Shown here: positions 1 through 11,579 of the stretch, one piece after another
How positions within the stretch are numbered: position 1 is the first letter of the stretch
Layout of the letters: every line of letters begins with the position of its first letter
Assembly (NCBI GenBank): GCA_954871525.1
Contig: OX940865.1
Location: 23,358,420 to 23,422,419, forward strand
DNA: 64,000 bases
Direction: 5' to 3'
Origin: Parietaria judaica
Taxonomy: Eukaryota > Streptophyta > Magnoliopsida > Rosales > Urticaceae
The notes under the pieces: model-generated
What the model was told of the DNA's origin: nothing
Database searches by the model: none
What the model saw: only the letters and a program-made list of their open reading frames with translations
Translations under genes and position numbers: made by a program

Positions 1-283
1 TATACATGGAGTCCATTTCAGAGTTCATGGCTTCTAGCCATTTGTCTGAGTCATCTCCCGACATTGCTTCGTTATAAGATTCAGGTTCTTCACCATCGTC
101 TTCATGAACAGTTTCATCTTCTATTGAAACAAGAAGGTTCAATTTAAGAGGAGGTTGACTCTCTCTAATTGATCTTCGTGATGTCAGTGTGTAATCTGGT
201 TGCTCATTTATCCCATCTTGTATGGGCACATCGTATAGAACTATATTTTCTTGAGGTTCTTCATTGACAATCTCATTTTCAAC
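1..283 (-). pseudogene. Copia polyprotein continuation: linker and start of reverse transcriptase
   Basis: Directly downstream of the TAA at 284-286 the same reading frame is open for 94 codons to the window edge. It encodes an acidic linker and then the segment that precedes the Copia reverse transcriptase domain, including the family-typical stretch with K-W-L-E-A-M (about positions 20-40 on the plus strand). It is marked as a pseudogene only because it is separated from its start codon by the in-frame stop. The rest of the domain is outside the window, so its integrity is unknown. Confidence 0.8.
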
Positions 284-2593
284 TTATTCGTTTAGAACAA
301 CGTTTTCTATTTGGTTATCAACCATGATCTGATCATGATGTTCATAACTCGATGTGTGAGTACCTTCTGTGTCCATTTCTTGTTCTTGAGTATCTTGTGG
401 TTCTTGCTCTTCATTAAGAACAATGTTTCTCCCACTAGACTTTCTAGAGAGAAAATCTTCTTCTAAGAAAACACCGGTTTTGGCAACTATTATTTTGCCT
501 GTGTGTTTTTGATAGAAGTAATACCCAGGAGTTTCCGTTGGGTATCCCACAAAGTTACATTTAACCGATTTGGGACTGAGCTTGTCAGACATTAGAGTCT
601 TGACATATGCCTCACATCCCCAGATTCTCATGAAATGCAAATCCGGTATTCTTCCTTTCCATATCTCATATGGGGTTGAAGGAACCGTCTTAGATGGTAC
701 ACAGTTCAGTGTGGTAGCTGCTGTCATAAGTGCATGTCCCCATAGGGACTCAGGTAAGTCAGTTTTATTCATCATTGATCGAACCATGTCCAACAAGGTT
801 CGATTTCTCCTCTCAGATACACCATTTAGTTGAGGTGTACCTGGAGGGGTCAGTGATGAAATGATTCCCATGTCACGGAGGTAAGCTTTGAAATCATCGC
901 TCAAGTATTCGCCACCTCGATCAGATCGTATGGCTTTAACTTTTCTCGCTAACTGATTTTCAGCTTCATTCTTGAACTGTTTGAACTTTTCAAGCGATTC
1001 AGATTTGTGTTTCATTAGGTATACATAACCGTATCGACTGAAGTCATCAGTGAAGGTGATGAAATACCTGAAACCTCCTTTAGCCTGAATGGGTATTGGT
1101 CCACATACATCTGAATGTATGAGGTCCAATAGTCCTTTCTTTCTCTCATAAGTTCCTTTAAAGGAAGGTTTTGTCATTTTCCCGACCAGGCAAGATTCAC
1201 ATGTGTGATAAGATTCATAATCAAAATCATCCAGTCTTCCTTGTTTGTGAAGCTGAGTTATGCGCTTCTCGCCTATGTGGCCAAGTCGACAGTGCCAGAG
1301 ATAGGCCGTATTGACAAGGTTGGGTTTCACTCTTTTATTAGAGATGTTATAAACATGATTTTCAGAGGTATTCAACGAATAAAGACCGTTTGATAAATAA
1401 GTAATACCATAACAAATACCATCCTTAAAAACCGCACAACGCTTGTTCCCAATTTTAAAATCAAAACCTAAAACATCCAATTCTGGAATAGAAATTATGT
1501 TCTTGGTAATGGAAGGTACGAAATGACAATCATTTAATTCTAAAATCATTCCTGCTGAGGTGTTGAGATCTACATAGCCCACAGCTTTTGCAACAACTGG
1601 TGCTCCATTTGCCACGCGCATGTTGGTCTCATCCTTCCTCAGCATCTTACTTCTCTTCAGAGTCTGCATGCCAGTACAAATATGAGTACCACATGCTGTA
1701 TCTAATACCCAATCTTTAGAGGTAGTAAGATTGACTTCTATAACATTTATACCTGTGGTGGAGTTTGAACTCTTCTTCAACTTCTTGATCTCTGCAAGGT
1801 ACAAAGGACAATTCCTTTTCCAGTGTCCCTTCTTATCGCAGTGAAAACACTTATGATCGGGAGTGGCTCCAACTTTGGGTTTCATGGCACGAGCCTTAAC
1901 CCTCAAGTTATATGGAGCCTTGCCTTTATTCTTCTGAACATACTGCTTCTTTCCCTTGAACTTGCTATTTATAGCATTAATAGTTCTATTCTGTCCCTTG
2001 GGTACATTACCCTCAGCTGTTTGCAACATGTTGTGAAGCTGATGAAGACTCTTTGATTCAGGGGACATATTATAATTCAGTATAAACTGATTATAAGAAT
2101 CGGGGAGAGAGTTGAGCACAATATCAATGTATACTTCCTCAGGGATCTTTATCTCTTGTTTGGTCAGACTTTCTGACCAGCTGATCATCTTCAGAACATG
2201 ATCATGCACATTGTTTCCATCAGTTAATTTTGCTCTTAGCAAATTTTTCATTATCCTGAATCTTGTATGACGTGCTTCTTGATCATACATCTTCTTGAGA
2301 TGTTGCATCATTTCCCAGGCAGACATGTTCTCATGTTGCTCCATGAGATTTGGTGTCATGGTTGCTAACATGAGACAAGCTACTTCAGCGGCTTCATCAG
2401 TATGCTTCTTATAAGCATCTTTGTCTGCTCGGGATGCAGTAGCAGGAGGTTCAGCTGGAGGTTCATTCATAATGATAACCTCCTTCTTTTCGTGCCTGAG
2501 CACAATTTTGAGGCGTCTTTGCCATTCCGGAAAATTTCTTCCGTTTAAGATGTTTTCCTTCTCAAGGATGGATCTTAGTGAGCTACTAGACAT
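284..2593 (-). CDS. Copia gag-protease-integrase polyprotein (N-terminal part)
   Basis: Retrotransposon polyprotein of 769 codons, starting at an ATG just after the leader. In order: a UBN2-type Gag domain (about residues 20-200); a CCHC zinc knuckle (C249, C252, H257, C262); an aspartic protease active site D298-T-A, a variant seen in plant Copia elements; a GAG-pre-integrase zinc-binding region (H434, H439, C465, C468); and an integrase core with D495, D558 and E594 in D-D-35-E spacing. It encodes the capsid and the enzymes for cytoplasmic particle assembly and genomic integration. The frame ends at a TAA (284-286) in the linker between integrase and reverse transcriptase. Beyond that codon the same frame stays open to the window edge, so this is a single premature stop rather than a natural end. 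Confidence 0.92.
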   Translation of the reverse strand: MSSSSLRSILEKENILNGRNFPEWQRRLKIVLRHEKKEVIIMNEPPAEPPATASRADKDAYKKHTDEAAEVACLMLATMTPNLMEQHENMSAWEMMQHLKKMYDQEARHTRFRIMKNLLRAKLTDGNNVHDHVLKMISWSESLTKQEIKIPEEVYIDIVLNSLPDSYNQFILNYNMSPESKSLHQLHNMLQTAEGNVPKGQNRTINAINSKFKGKKQYVQKNKGKAPYNLRVKARAMKPKVGATPDHKCFHCDKKGHWKRNCPLYLAEIKKLKKSSNSTTGINVIEVNLTTSKDWVLDTACGTHICTGMQTLKRSKMLRKDETNMRVANGAPVVAKAVGYVDLNTSAGMILELNDCHFVPSITKNIISIPELDVLGFDFKIGNKRCAVFKDGICYGITYLSNGLYSLNTSENHVYNISNKRVKPNLVNTAYLWHCRLGHIGEKRITQLHKQGRLDDFDYESYHTCESCLVGKMTKPSFKGTYERKKGLLDLIHSDVCGPIPIQAKGGFRYFITFTDDFSRYGYVYLMKHKSESLEKFKQFKNEAENQLARKVKAIRSDRGGEYLSDDFKAYLRDMGIISSLTPPGTPQLNGVSERRNRTLLDMVRSMMNKTDLPESLWGHALMTAATTLNCVPSKTVPSTPYEIWKGRIPDLHFMRIWGCEAYVKTLMSDKLSPKSVKCNFVGYPTETPGYYFYQKHTGKIIVAKTGVFLEEDFLSRKSSGRNIVLNEEQEPQDTQEQEMDTEGTHTSSYEHHDQIMVDNQIENVVLNE

Positions 2594-3817
2594 TGTTCAG
2601 TTTCTACAATTTTAATAAAAACTGAATAAGCACAATATTAATTCTAGTATTTACATGTAAATTATAAATTACTTATTATAATAAAGATGTTACATAAAAG
2701 TATATATTATAAGGGCTTTATATAATATTTCGTGATTTGTTAATGGAAAAGTAACCCTCATCAATTCCATTAATTAGTCACTCAGAGAAAGTCAACAATT
2801 GCTCTAATATCCTATATTATCTCTGACGTTTAGAAAAGAAAAACAATTTTTCATTTATCATTCTAACCGGTTTCAAAAGAATTGTCTACGATATCTAATC
2901 TAATTAGAGTACTCGTTTAGGTAGACCCAAGGGGTGAATCGGCAGACAGTATAGGTCGCCCTACGCGTCTAAAAGAGGGTATAAGAGTACTCCCTTGGGT
3001 TAGAGACACACTCAAAACTTTTCTCAATTAGATCGAGGACCCAGCCGTTGGAAGACATTATACCTAATATTTATTGAGGGGTTTTAGGTGATCCTAACTT
3101 TTGTCTTAAACTAAACATAGTTAACTAATTAAAATGTTCTAAGAATTAAGACAATGAATATGTAATATACAATTCTATTTTGTAAAACATATTCTATTTT
3201 GAATTAAATATACTTCTGAAAGTATACATATATATATATATATATATATTATGAAATTTTTAAAGACAAACCCTTTTATCTTTAAATAAAAGATAAATAA
3301 ATCACTTAAAGATAAAATATCTTAATTCATGATTTATCTTTTCTATAAATGAATAAAAGATAAATAACTATCTTTATAGATAAGATATCTTTAATCAAGT
3401 TTTGTCATATTACAAAATAAAAGATAAATAACTATCTTATAGATAAACTATCTTTAATCACAATATATATATATCTTTTATTTCCATTAAAGTTTAGATC
3501 TTTTCTATTACTATAATAATTAAAAGATTATTTATTATCTTAATCTAATTAAGAATTATTGATTATAAATAAAATTTATCAACAAACAATTTGTAAATCA
3601 ATAAATGAATAACATAAACAATAATGGAAACAAACTTCATAAGATTGATAATAATAATATTGAATAAATCATATTTATTAATAATTAATATCATATATAT
3701 TAGATTTTCAATTCTCATATTTAAAGATATTTATAATAATTATAATAAAATAAAATAAACGTTTTGAATCGTATTTTAAAATAATTAAACATAAATATAA
3801 TTAAATATCAAATACCG

Positions 3818-4390
3818 GGATACGAGTTCGGGATTGACCCGAGCTTGTACGAGTTGCCCTCGGGCAACCCCGGTCACGAAGGGGAGACCGGGCAGGGCCG
3901 AAGGCCCCTGCCTGATTTTTTTTTTTGACCCGGATCCGGGTCTGTTCGGTGTGGGCCCGGGTCATCGTAGACCCGGGCCGAAGCCCCGGGTCCAACCCGG
4001 GTCGGGTACCCGGGTCAGACCCGGGATGGGTGTGCCCGGATCATCGCGATCCGGGCTGGGCGAATTTTGGGGCTGGGTTAGAACCCAGCCCGTGGGCCTG
4101 ATCCAATCAGGCCCACTCGAACTGCATGGGCTGGGTTAAACCCAGCCCGTGGGCCTGATCCAATCAGGCCCACGCGATTTGTGTGGGCTGGGTTAAACCC
4201 AGCCCGTGGGCCTGATCCAATCAGGCCCACGCGATTTTAAAAAAAAAAAATTTGTTTAGCTAGGGTTTTGAAACCCTAGCCGTCGCCCATTGGCTCCCAT
4301 CGAATGGGAGCCACAAACGCCGGCGCCTCCCGGAGCCATGGCGGCGACGGTGAAATCGCCTCCGGTTCCGGTGGTGGTGCCGCCGTTTGT
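3818..4390 (-). other. GC-rich leader segment of Copia element A
   Basis: Inside an otherwise AT-rich leader there are about 570 bp of GC-rich DNA with many short palindromes, such as repeated ACCCGGG and GGGTTT/AAACCC pairs. The segment includes three direct repeats of 57-58 bp (4071-4239). Element B has a GC-rich block in the same position (11580-12110) with a different sequence, so this part of the leader evolves or is replaced independently of its flanks. Short open frames here look spurious. Confidence 0.6.
4071..4239. repeat. Three tandem 57-58 bp repeats in element A leader
   Basis: Units begin at 4071, 4129 and 4186 with GGCTGGGTTA. Each contains two nested palindromes: GGGCTGGGTT/AACCCAGCCC and GGGCCTGAT/ATCAGGCCC. 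The second and third units are almost identical. Every unit could form a hairpin pair in the genomic RNA of the element. Confidence 0.85.
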
Positions 4391-4586
4391 TTTTCCCTTT
4401 TTCTTATTTAATAATACACATTAAAATTAAATAAAAACCAATCCCGATTCTAAATCGGATTCCGAACAACACACAAAATTAATCATAATTAATTTTCTAA
4501 CGCTCCCACTGAAAATCTAATCACACCAAAAATTTTCTAAAATTATTTCGGTTAACATATCTAATTTTCGAAAATTACTCAGACCG

Positions 4587-4598
4587 GCTCTGATACCA
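4587..4598 (-). other. Primer-binding site (initiator Met tRNA type), element A
   Basis: Minus-strand TGGTATCAGAGC lies one base inside the 5' LTR. It is complementary to the 3' end of plant initiator methionine tRNA, the usual primer for Copia reverse transcription. Confidence 0.9.
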
Positions 4599-4599
4599 C

Positions 4600-5242
4600 T
4601 GTTGGGTTTTTCGATGACTTTTCTCAATCCCGAGGCGGAAATCACGGGATATCATCGAACAATGAAGATCTAGAATAATTACGAGAATTAAGATATAGTT
4701 TAGAGATCGTTACCAAACTTTGGTACTTTTGCCAACTGTACCGAATAACTGCCGATTCCTTTGGTTCTGGAGCTTGTCGAATTTAGGATTTAGCGCCTCA
4801 AGTGTTGCGCCTCTATTTCGTACACCACGTCACTCGGGAACGTCTTAGATGACCGGAAAACACCTCGGAGGATAGGTTAGATCCTAGTTGGTGTTTAGAT
4901 GATCAACCGTTGATTGAACCGGGGAGCAAGCCAAAATTCGACTACCAAGGGAGGGGAGCTCGAATTTTCTAGGAGGCTTGGGTTTCTCTGATGTGTGTTA
5001 TATTTAATTATGAGTCATATTAGGGTATTTATAATACCCTATGGTCATGACCTAGTGGGCTTTCTAAAAGCCCACCTAATGGGCTTTCTAAAAGCCCAAT
5101 CATGGATTAATTAATCTATTATTAATTAATATGAATCATAATTAATACTTGGGCCCGAGTGGGCCCATTATGTCGGTTATGGTTATCGGGTCGATATCCG
5201 ATAACCCGAGAGATACAATATCGGGTTCGGGCATAACCAACA
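4600..5242 (-). repeat. 5' LTR of Copia element A (643 bp)
   Basis: On the minus strand it starts TGTTGGTTATGCCCG and ends AACCCAACA, the TG...CA borders of an LTR. It is the reverse complement of the 645-bp LTRs at 10658 and 18245, with scattered differences. It holds a palindromic TATA region (AGGGTATTATAAATACCCT-like) matching the one in element B. Confidence 0.93.
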
Positions 5243-6798
5243 CAAACGCCACCTAAGAGTCTTCGATCGTTAGAATCAAAATCTAATAAATTGCATCACA
5301 AGAACAGAACATCAGCGGCAAAATCGTCAAGATTGAATATCAAATATTTATTCAAAAGCATGCTGCCAATGAAATCTTTAATATAGCAGAAGGATTAATT
5401 GAGATGAGCGGTTGAAAATATTATGTGTTTTTTGTGAAAGTAAAGTCTCACATCCAAAAAATATTAGAAAATTATAACGTGTTTGAACTTGAAGTATGCA
5501 TATTTAGAAGATAAGGCTTTGTAATTTTAGTTTTGAAAAATATAATTAGTTAATTACAAACAATGGAGGTGATTCATAAGAGAACATTTTTCAAAAACTG
5601 TTAAATTTATGATTTATAAATAATAATATTTCAAATGTAAACAATTATAAACTTTGAGAAATATAGCTTTCAGAAACGCATTTCATGTATCGTGCGGTTG
5701 AAATTATCCACAAGAAGCCCCACGAAAATTATGTATGCTTTCGAGTAATTCTACACATATTCATCTCTCAATCAACTCCAAACCTGAGATTCCATGACCA
5801 CTCTTTTGGCACTACAATCTAGGTGTCTCAGACATCGAGCATGATGACTTCTATATATATGTTGTTTATTTTAATGACGAAGACTAATACATTTCAAGTT
5901 TAAATTTTGTGCAAATCTCTTGTAAATTATTACCTTTTTCTAATTTAACCTTGAAGATATCATATAAGTATATTGATGTGGGCACTCAAGAAATATAGAG
6001 GGTCACATTTCTACCTTTGGATTTGGACATTTTTTAAATTAAGAAAATTATAACTTAAATAAAAGTATATTATTTTATAATTTAATTATAATTATTTGAA
6101 TTTTAAATAGATTATTTGCAAATGTTTCCTAAATTTTTGTGTATTTACTAATTTGAACAAATCATAATCATTTTTTAAAAGAAATTATATCCACAGTTGG
6201 ATATAATATGGTCATGTTAAATATATAGATACATTTATAAATTATAATATGATTTATTTTGTTTATGATATTTGTTATTAAATTAGGTGGTGCTCCATGC
6301 AGTTGCTAATCACATGGCGAGTGGGGTTAGGTAAGATTTCTGAATACGTGTCTCTGCAATTCCTCTCTCTTTTGATTCTCCAACTAGCTTACTCTTATAT
6401 ATTGGTTATAAAATTTCTCTATTTTCTTTTTCTAATTGATTATCTTTTAACAATGTTATTGTAACAGAATAAAATAAAGTGACGCGCTTTCAATATGTTT
6501 ATTTTTATTTTTTACCAGCAAGATCGATGATAATAATATTTTCGTTTGTAAAATATCATCGAATATGTTATTATTAATACGTTAGCACATAAATTTTACT
6601 AAAACCTGTCCGTTAAATTAATGATTATAAAAACATATCCTATGCCATTTGATTTATTTTTATCCTTTTAGAATATTATTTTTTATTAGACTACAAATAG
6701 TATTAAATCGTGGAATTCTTAAGTTTTGACAATAATTACTTAAATTGACTTGATTTATCATTATTTTTCACGATAAAACAATGAGATTGATCTCTCCG

Positions 6799-6830
<32 letters not shown>

Positions 6831-9800
6831 TATATATATAAACTGTATATTTTTCTTAATTAAATCAAACTTACGACTGTTCCTTTCGTGGTGGTCCAAA
6901 AACAGTAGTCAACTCTATAACTTATTAACTTTGGGCATTACATTTTACAGTCTTCAACTAAGAATACATTTAAATTAGGCTGACTTTAAATTACTCAAGC
7001 TTGGAATTAATAAATACGGTCCAAATCTTGACCTATATAAAGAGATTAAGAAGATAAGATATACATCTCCTATGCATTAACTTTTTATAATTTATTCAAC
7101 AAAATATAAAGTTAAACTAACATATTCTCATCAAAGACCAAACTTGGACTAAGTCAAGTCCATAACTTTTCTAGGATATACCATGTAAGTGTAATTTGAT
7201 AACCCTTCTCATTTTTAATTAATTTTCTAAAACAGAATGATATTGATTTTTTATAAAATAGATGGTAAAGTTTTATCGAAAGATATATTAGAGGGTATAA
7301 TTTCTTTTTTGTTATATAAAATTATGATCTTATGAAAATTAAAATTATGGGAGGTTATAAGAAGGGAATTTAAGACATTTGAGAGTATATTTGAGTTATT
7401 TTTAGAAATAGAGGGTAAGGTTTTTCTTATTTTAAATATAGTATATAAAAGAAAATTTCCATTAAATAAATAATATAAAGTACCAAGTCTTTTGATTCGT
7501 AGTCATAGTCGTAAATACATATATTTATGACATACCTAAAAATTTATTTTGTAATACATGTTCCTCAATGAAGGTCAATTTATAAATGTAATTTATGCAT
7601 TAGTAATATCACAACATTTTTTTTCCTAATATGTATTGACTACATTTGTAAGTCCACCCTTCACACCAACTCTTCATGTGCTCTTGAATTGTGATTTGAT
7701 TATATTATTAGATTGACTCAATTCATTATTTAAAGAAAAGATAGACCTAATAATTAATAATTTATTTCGATTAGTATTAAATAAAAAGATTATTGTTAAA
7801 AATTGTAGTCTTAGTCTATTACTTATTACTATGCAGTCTTTATGTGCTTTTCACAAACTATGTTGCTTGCATCTAAACATTTATTATGCATGTTCAAGCT
7901 ATATATAAGAATTAAATCTAAAATCATTATTAATAACAACTAGTTGGATACTTTATATTCATGTGCATAACAAGTACAATTTAATTATTTCTTCTTATTC
8001 TTTTTTTATGTAGAGTGTGATGTGTCGTTTATTAAATCTTTAAGAAGCCATGTAGTATTTATTTTCGTCGACAATTTTAACGATTTATTTTATTTAAGTC
8101 ATTATTTGAGGTACGTAACTAGTTTAAAGTTTGAAGTTTCTTCATATGTCTTGTAGAAAGAATTATGTAAGAAAACCGGATCTGTAAACTGAAAACAGTC
8201 TCTCAGATCACGGCTTTGGCCTTCACATATACTTACGATCTAAGACTCATCGGAGTCAGTTATGTTGTACGTGTTGATGATTTATGTCGTTCTAACTCCT
8301 GTTGCATAATTTATTTTCTCTAAATCTCTTCGGAATGAGTCTCATATGTTTAATATTTTTCAATTATTTCGTTATCTTCACAGCATCATCATCATCACAT
8401 TGTAATTATCAATATTGAAAAATTCAATTAACTTTAAGAGTTATGGAAAAGAATTTGAATACTTGTCAATTTGAATCCATAGAGTACTCCTTTTAAGTTT
8501 ATTTGTTCGTGGAATTTGCACCAAGAGACTTTGAAAATACCTTGGTATTTGTCATGAGTCACGACCTTCAACTTTTATTGATTGATTGGAATAAAATTAG
8601 TCTATTGAAACTTTGAATAATTTATGGTAGAGGACTGCATATTTAGTATTCTATGTCCGCCGGAGCAAAACACCCGAAAACTGAATTTAGTGTTAAAACC
8701 GAATTTGGCGATCATATAATAAAAAAACGATTGTTTTTAAATTATGAAACATGATAAATGCGATAAAAGTGGTACTACCGCATGTGCTTACCGGCACCAT
8801 CTACTACAGATTTTAGTAGATGTACTACAAATTTTATCATAATTTAAAGTTATTTAATGTTTAATTATATCTACTCACTTCCTGAAGCTAAAAAAAAATA
8901 TATAAAAAATGTTTATTAAAACACACAATAAGGATTAAGGATAATAGCGGTAAAGATAAATTATTTTCTTATATGTAGCTATAAGTATCAATTTTTTAAT
9001 TGTCATAAATTTATTTAATGTGCAATATAATAAATATTTATATTATCAGAGTGTCTTGTGAGGTGAAAGTGAAGCCCAGGTTCCAAATAGCCGATGCATG
9101 CGCTTTCTCGCTACATAATTTTTTTTTAGACTAAGTAGTAAATATTCTAAAAACGCATAGAAAAAGAGAAAGAAAAAATCACAAAAACTTTATTGTGCAA
9201 ATAAATTCTGAGGTTCTGTCAAAAAAAAAAAAAAAAATCTGAGGTAGTTAGTTTAGAATTTATGACAACAGTCCAAATATTTAGACACTTTCATATAATT
9301 TTGTATCAATAACTGTCTTATAAATTGGAAAATTTATTTATATGGGCATATGGCTAACTAAAACCTCAAACACTTTCATACAATTTTGTGTTCGAAACTA
9401 TCTTAAGTTTAAGAAACTTTTGAATATATAATTTGTCCAATAATTTAGACGATTTTGAACATGTAAAAAATTGTATTAAAATTTCTAATAAATATAAAAA
9501 TGCATAACGAAATCAAAACAAATAAATAAATAGATAGTGATATTCACGAACGAATGAATTTGTTAATATTTTGGTCGTACAATTTAGACACGATAAATGA
9601 TTTAAGGGATAATAGCGGCATAAGTCTTCAACCTTTACTCAACTGGGGCGACATAGCCCCAACCCCATTTAATAGCGGTATAAGTATCAAAAGATGATTT
9701 CTGTCCATATTTGACTAACGGAAGTAGTCAACGTTTGCACGGTCAGCTTCTCGTCAACGTGGACGCCACGTAATCCGACATGTCACCATACACGTCATCC

Positions 9801-10652
9801 TCGTGTCATCAAATTTAATGCAAAATTAAGGGTGATGGAGGGATTCGAACCATTGATTGCATTAAATTTGATGACACGAGGATGACCTGTATGGTGACAT
9901 GTCGGATTACGTGGCGTCCACGTTGACGAGAAGCTGACCGCACAAACGTTGACTACTTCCGTTAGTCAAATATGGACGGAAATCATCTTTTGGTACTTAT
10001 ACTGCTATTAAATGAGGTTGAGGCTATGTCGGTTCACTTGAGTAAAAGTTGAGGACTTATGTCGCTATTATCTCATGAATTAATTATAATCAGCAAAGGG
10101 AATCTAGGCAAAAGTAACGAAAGTGGGTCCCAGACGCTCATAGGATAAGTAGGAGAGAGAAAACTCATAAATATCCAGCTAAACTAAGAAAGCGACTTAA
10201 AGTTGTAATTATATAATGATTAATTTATCTACTTGTAAATTATTTATCTTCTAGAAGCAAATTAAATTGGTTAATTACAATAATTAGCACAAAATAAGCG
10301 CCACCCTTTACGTCGAGCATTACGTGTCATGACGCAACAGTGACGTTTTGAACTTAAGCTTTTATTTCTGTTTTTATTATATATATTTAAAAAGTTATTT
10401 TTAACTCTTAACAGTAAGTATCATATATTAAAGAATCGTAAAATATCGATAAAGAATGTTTAAAATATAATTAATGCGTAAGATAAATATTTTTGACACA
10501 AGCTTTAACAAGAATTACGATATTTAATTGAAAATACGTATACACTTGATTTTATTTATTTTGTGAATCAAGAAATAAGAATGTTTAAATGTAAATATCG
10601 ATAAGAATGTTTAAAATATAATTAATGCGTTAAATAAATAATTTTGACACAA
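5243..10652. other. Gene-free AT-rich intergenic region
   Basis: No coding region is recognisable on either strand. It holds an AT microsatellite (about 6800-6840), poly-A runs (about 9217-9237), the inverted repeat at 9608-10072 and the tandem duplication starting at 10441. The rest appears to be ordinary AT-rich intergenic sequence. Confidence 0.7.
9608..10072. repeat. Large foldback (inverted repeat) element, about 465 bp
   Basis: The left arm starts GATAATAGCGGCATAAGTC and the right arm ends with its near complement, GACTTATGTCGCTATTATC. The arms are over 200 bp each and pair almost throughout; for example, the blocks with GACATGTCGGATTACGTGGC and its complement are exact. They are separated by a loop of about 25 bases (near 9830-9855). 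No clear target duplication is visible. The terminal GCGGCATAAGT resembles the GCGGCAAAAGT core of the Mutator-like inverted repeats at 52255, 57741 and 58841. A non-autonomous DNA transposon is the likeliest identity. Confidence 0.8.
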
Positions 10653-10657
10653 GCTTT
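10441..10657. repeat. Tandem 152-bp duplication interrupted by Copia element B
   Basis: Unit 1 is 10441-10592. Unit 2 starts at 10593 with the same AAATATCGAT and runs to 10657, where element B inserted. Its remainder resumes at 18890 (GCTTTAACAAGCATTACG, matching GCTTTAACAAGAATTACG of unit 1) and continues to about 18968. Confidence 0.85.
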
Positions 10658-11302
10658 TGTTGGTTATGCCCGAACCCGATATTGTATCTCTCGGGTTATC
10701 GGATATCGACCCGATAACCATAACCGACATTATGGGCCCACTCGAGCCCAAGTATTAATTATGATTCATATTAATTAATAATAGATTAATTAATCCATGA
10801 TTGGGCTCTTAGAAAGCCCATTAGGTGGGCTTTTAGAAAGCCCACTAGGTCATGACCATAGGGTATTATAAATACCCTAATATGACTCATAATTAAAGAC
10901 ACAACACACACAATAGAAACCCTAGCCACCTAGAAATTCGTGCTCCCTCCCTTGGAGTCGAATTTTCATGGCTTGCTCCCCGGTTCAATCAACGGTTGAT
11001 CATCTAAACACCGACAAGGATCTAACCTATCCTCCGAGGTGTTTTCCGGTCATCTAAGACGTTCCCGAGTGACGTGGTGGACGAAATAGAGGCGCAACAC
11101 TTGAGGCGCTAAATCCTAAAATCGACAAGCTCCAGAATCAAAGGAATCGGCAGTTATTCGGTACAGTTGGCAAAAGTACCGAAGTTTGGTAACGATCTCT
11201 AAACGATATCTTAATTCTCGTAATTATTCTAGATCTTTATTGTTCGATGATATCCCGTGATTTCTGCCTCGGGATTGAGAAAAGTCATCAAAAAACCCAA
11301 CA
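10658..11302 (+). repeat. 5' LTR of element B
   Basis: 645 bp, starting TGTTGGTTATG and ending CCCAACA. It matches the 3' LTR at 18245 at all but two positions, and contains a TATA box at 10867-10874. Confidence 0.95.
10867..10874 (+). promoter_or_regulatory. Putative TATA box of the Copia LTR promoter
   Basis: TATAAATA lies in the centre of a perfect palindrome (AGGGTATTATAAATACCCT) about 210 bp into the LTR. The same palindrome is present in the 3' LTR and, with one change, in the solo LTR. It is the likely core promoter for the genomic transcript. Confidence 0.55.
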
Positions 11303-11303
11303 G

Positions 11304-11315
11304 TGGTATCAGAGC
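11304..11315 (+). other. Primer-binding site, element B
   Basis: TGGTATCAGAGC starts one base after the 5' LTR and is complementary to the 3' end of initiator Met tRNA. It is identical to the site in element A, so both use the same primer. Confidence 0.92.
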
Positions 11316-11579
11316 CGGTCTGAGTAATTTTCGAAAATTAGATATGTTAACCGAAATAATTTTAGAAATTTTTTGGTGTGATTAGATTTTCAGTGGGAGC
11401 ATTAGAAAATTAATTATGTTAATTTTTGTATGTTGATTCGGGATCCGATTTTGAATCGAGATTGGATTTTATTTAAGAATTAACATACCGGTATTTAGAT
11501 ACGGAATAATTTTCTGTAATTTTAGAGGGTTTAATAATTTTAGTGGGAGCAAAATTTTTATCGGAATCACTAAAAACGG

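Larger units (their letters stand above)
1..5242 (-). mobile_element. Ty1-copia LTR retrotransposon A (partial, cut by left window edge)
   Basis: The element reads right to left: 5' LTR (4600-5242), primer-binding site (4587-4598), a leader of about 2 kb (2594-4586), then the gag-pol frame (2593 downward) running off the left edge. The order gag, protease, integrase, then reverse transcriptase identifies the Copia superfamily. The 3' LTR and most of the reverse transcriptase/RNase H region lie outside the window. The 5 bases beyond the LTR (CAAAC, 5243-5247) should be the target-site duplication, which cannot be checked here. The LTR and the AT-rich leader match those of element B at 10658-18889 in the opposite orientation, so both belong to one family. 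Confidence 0.95.
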
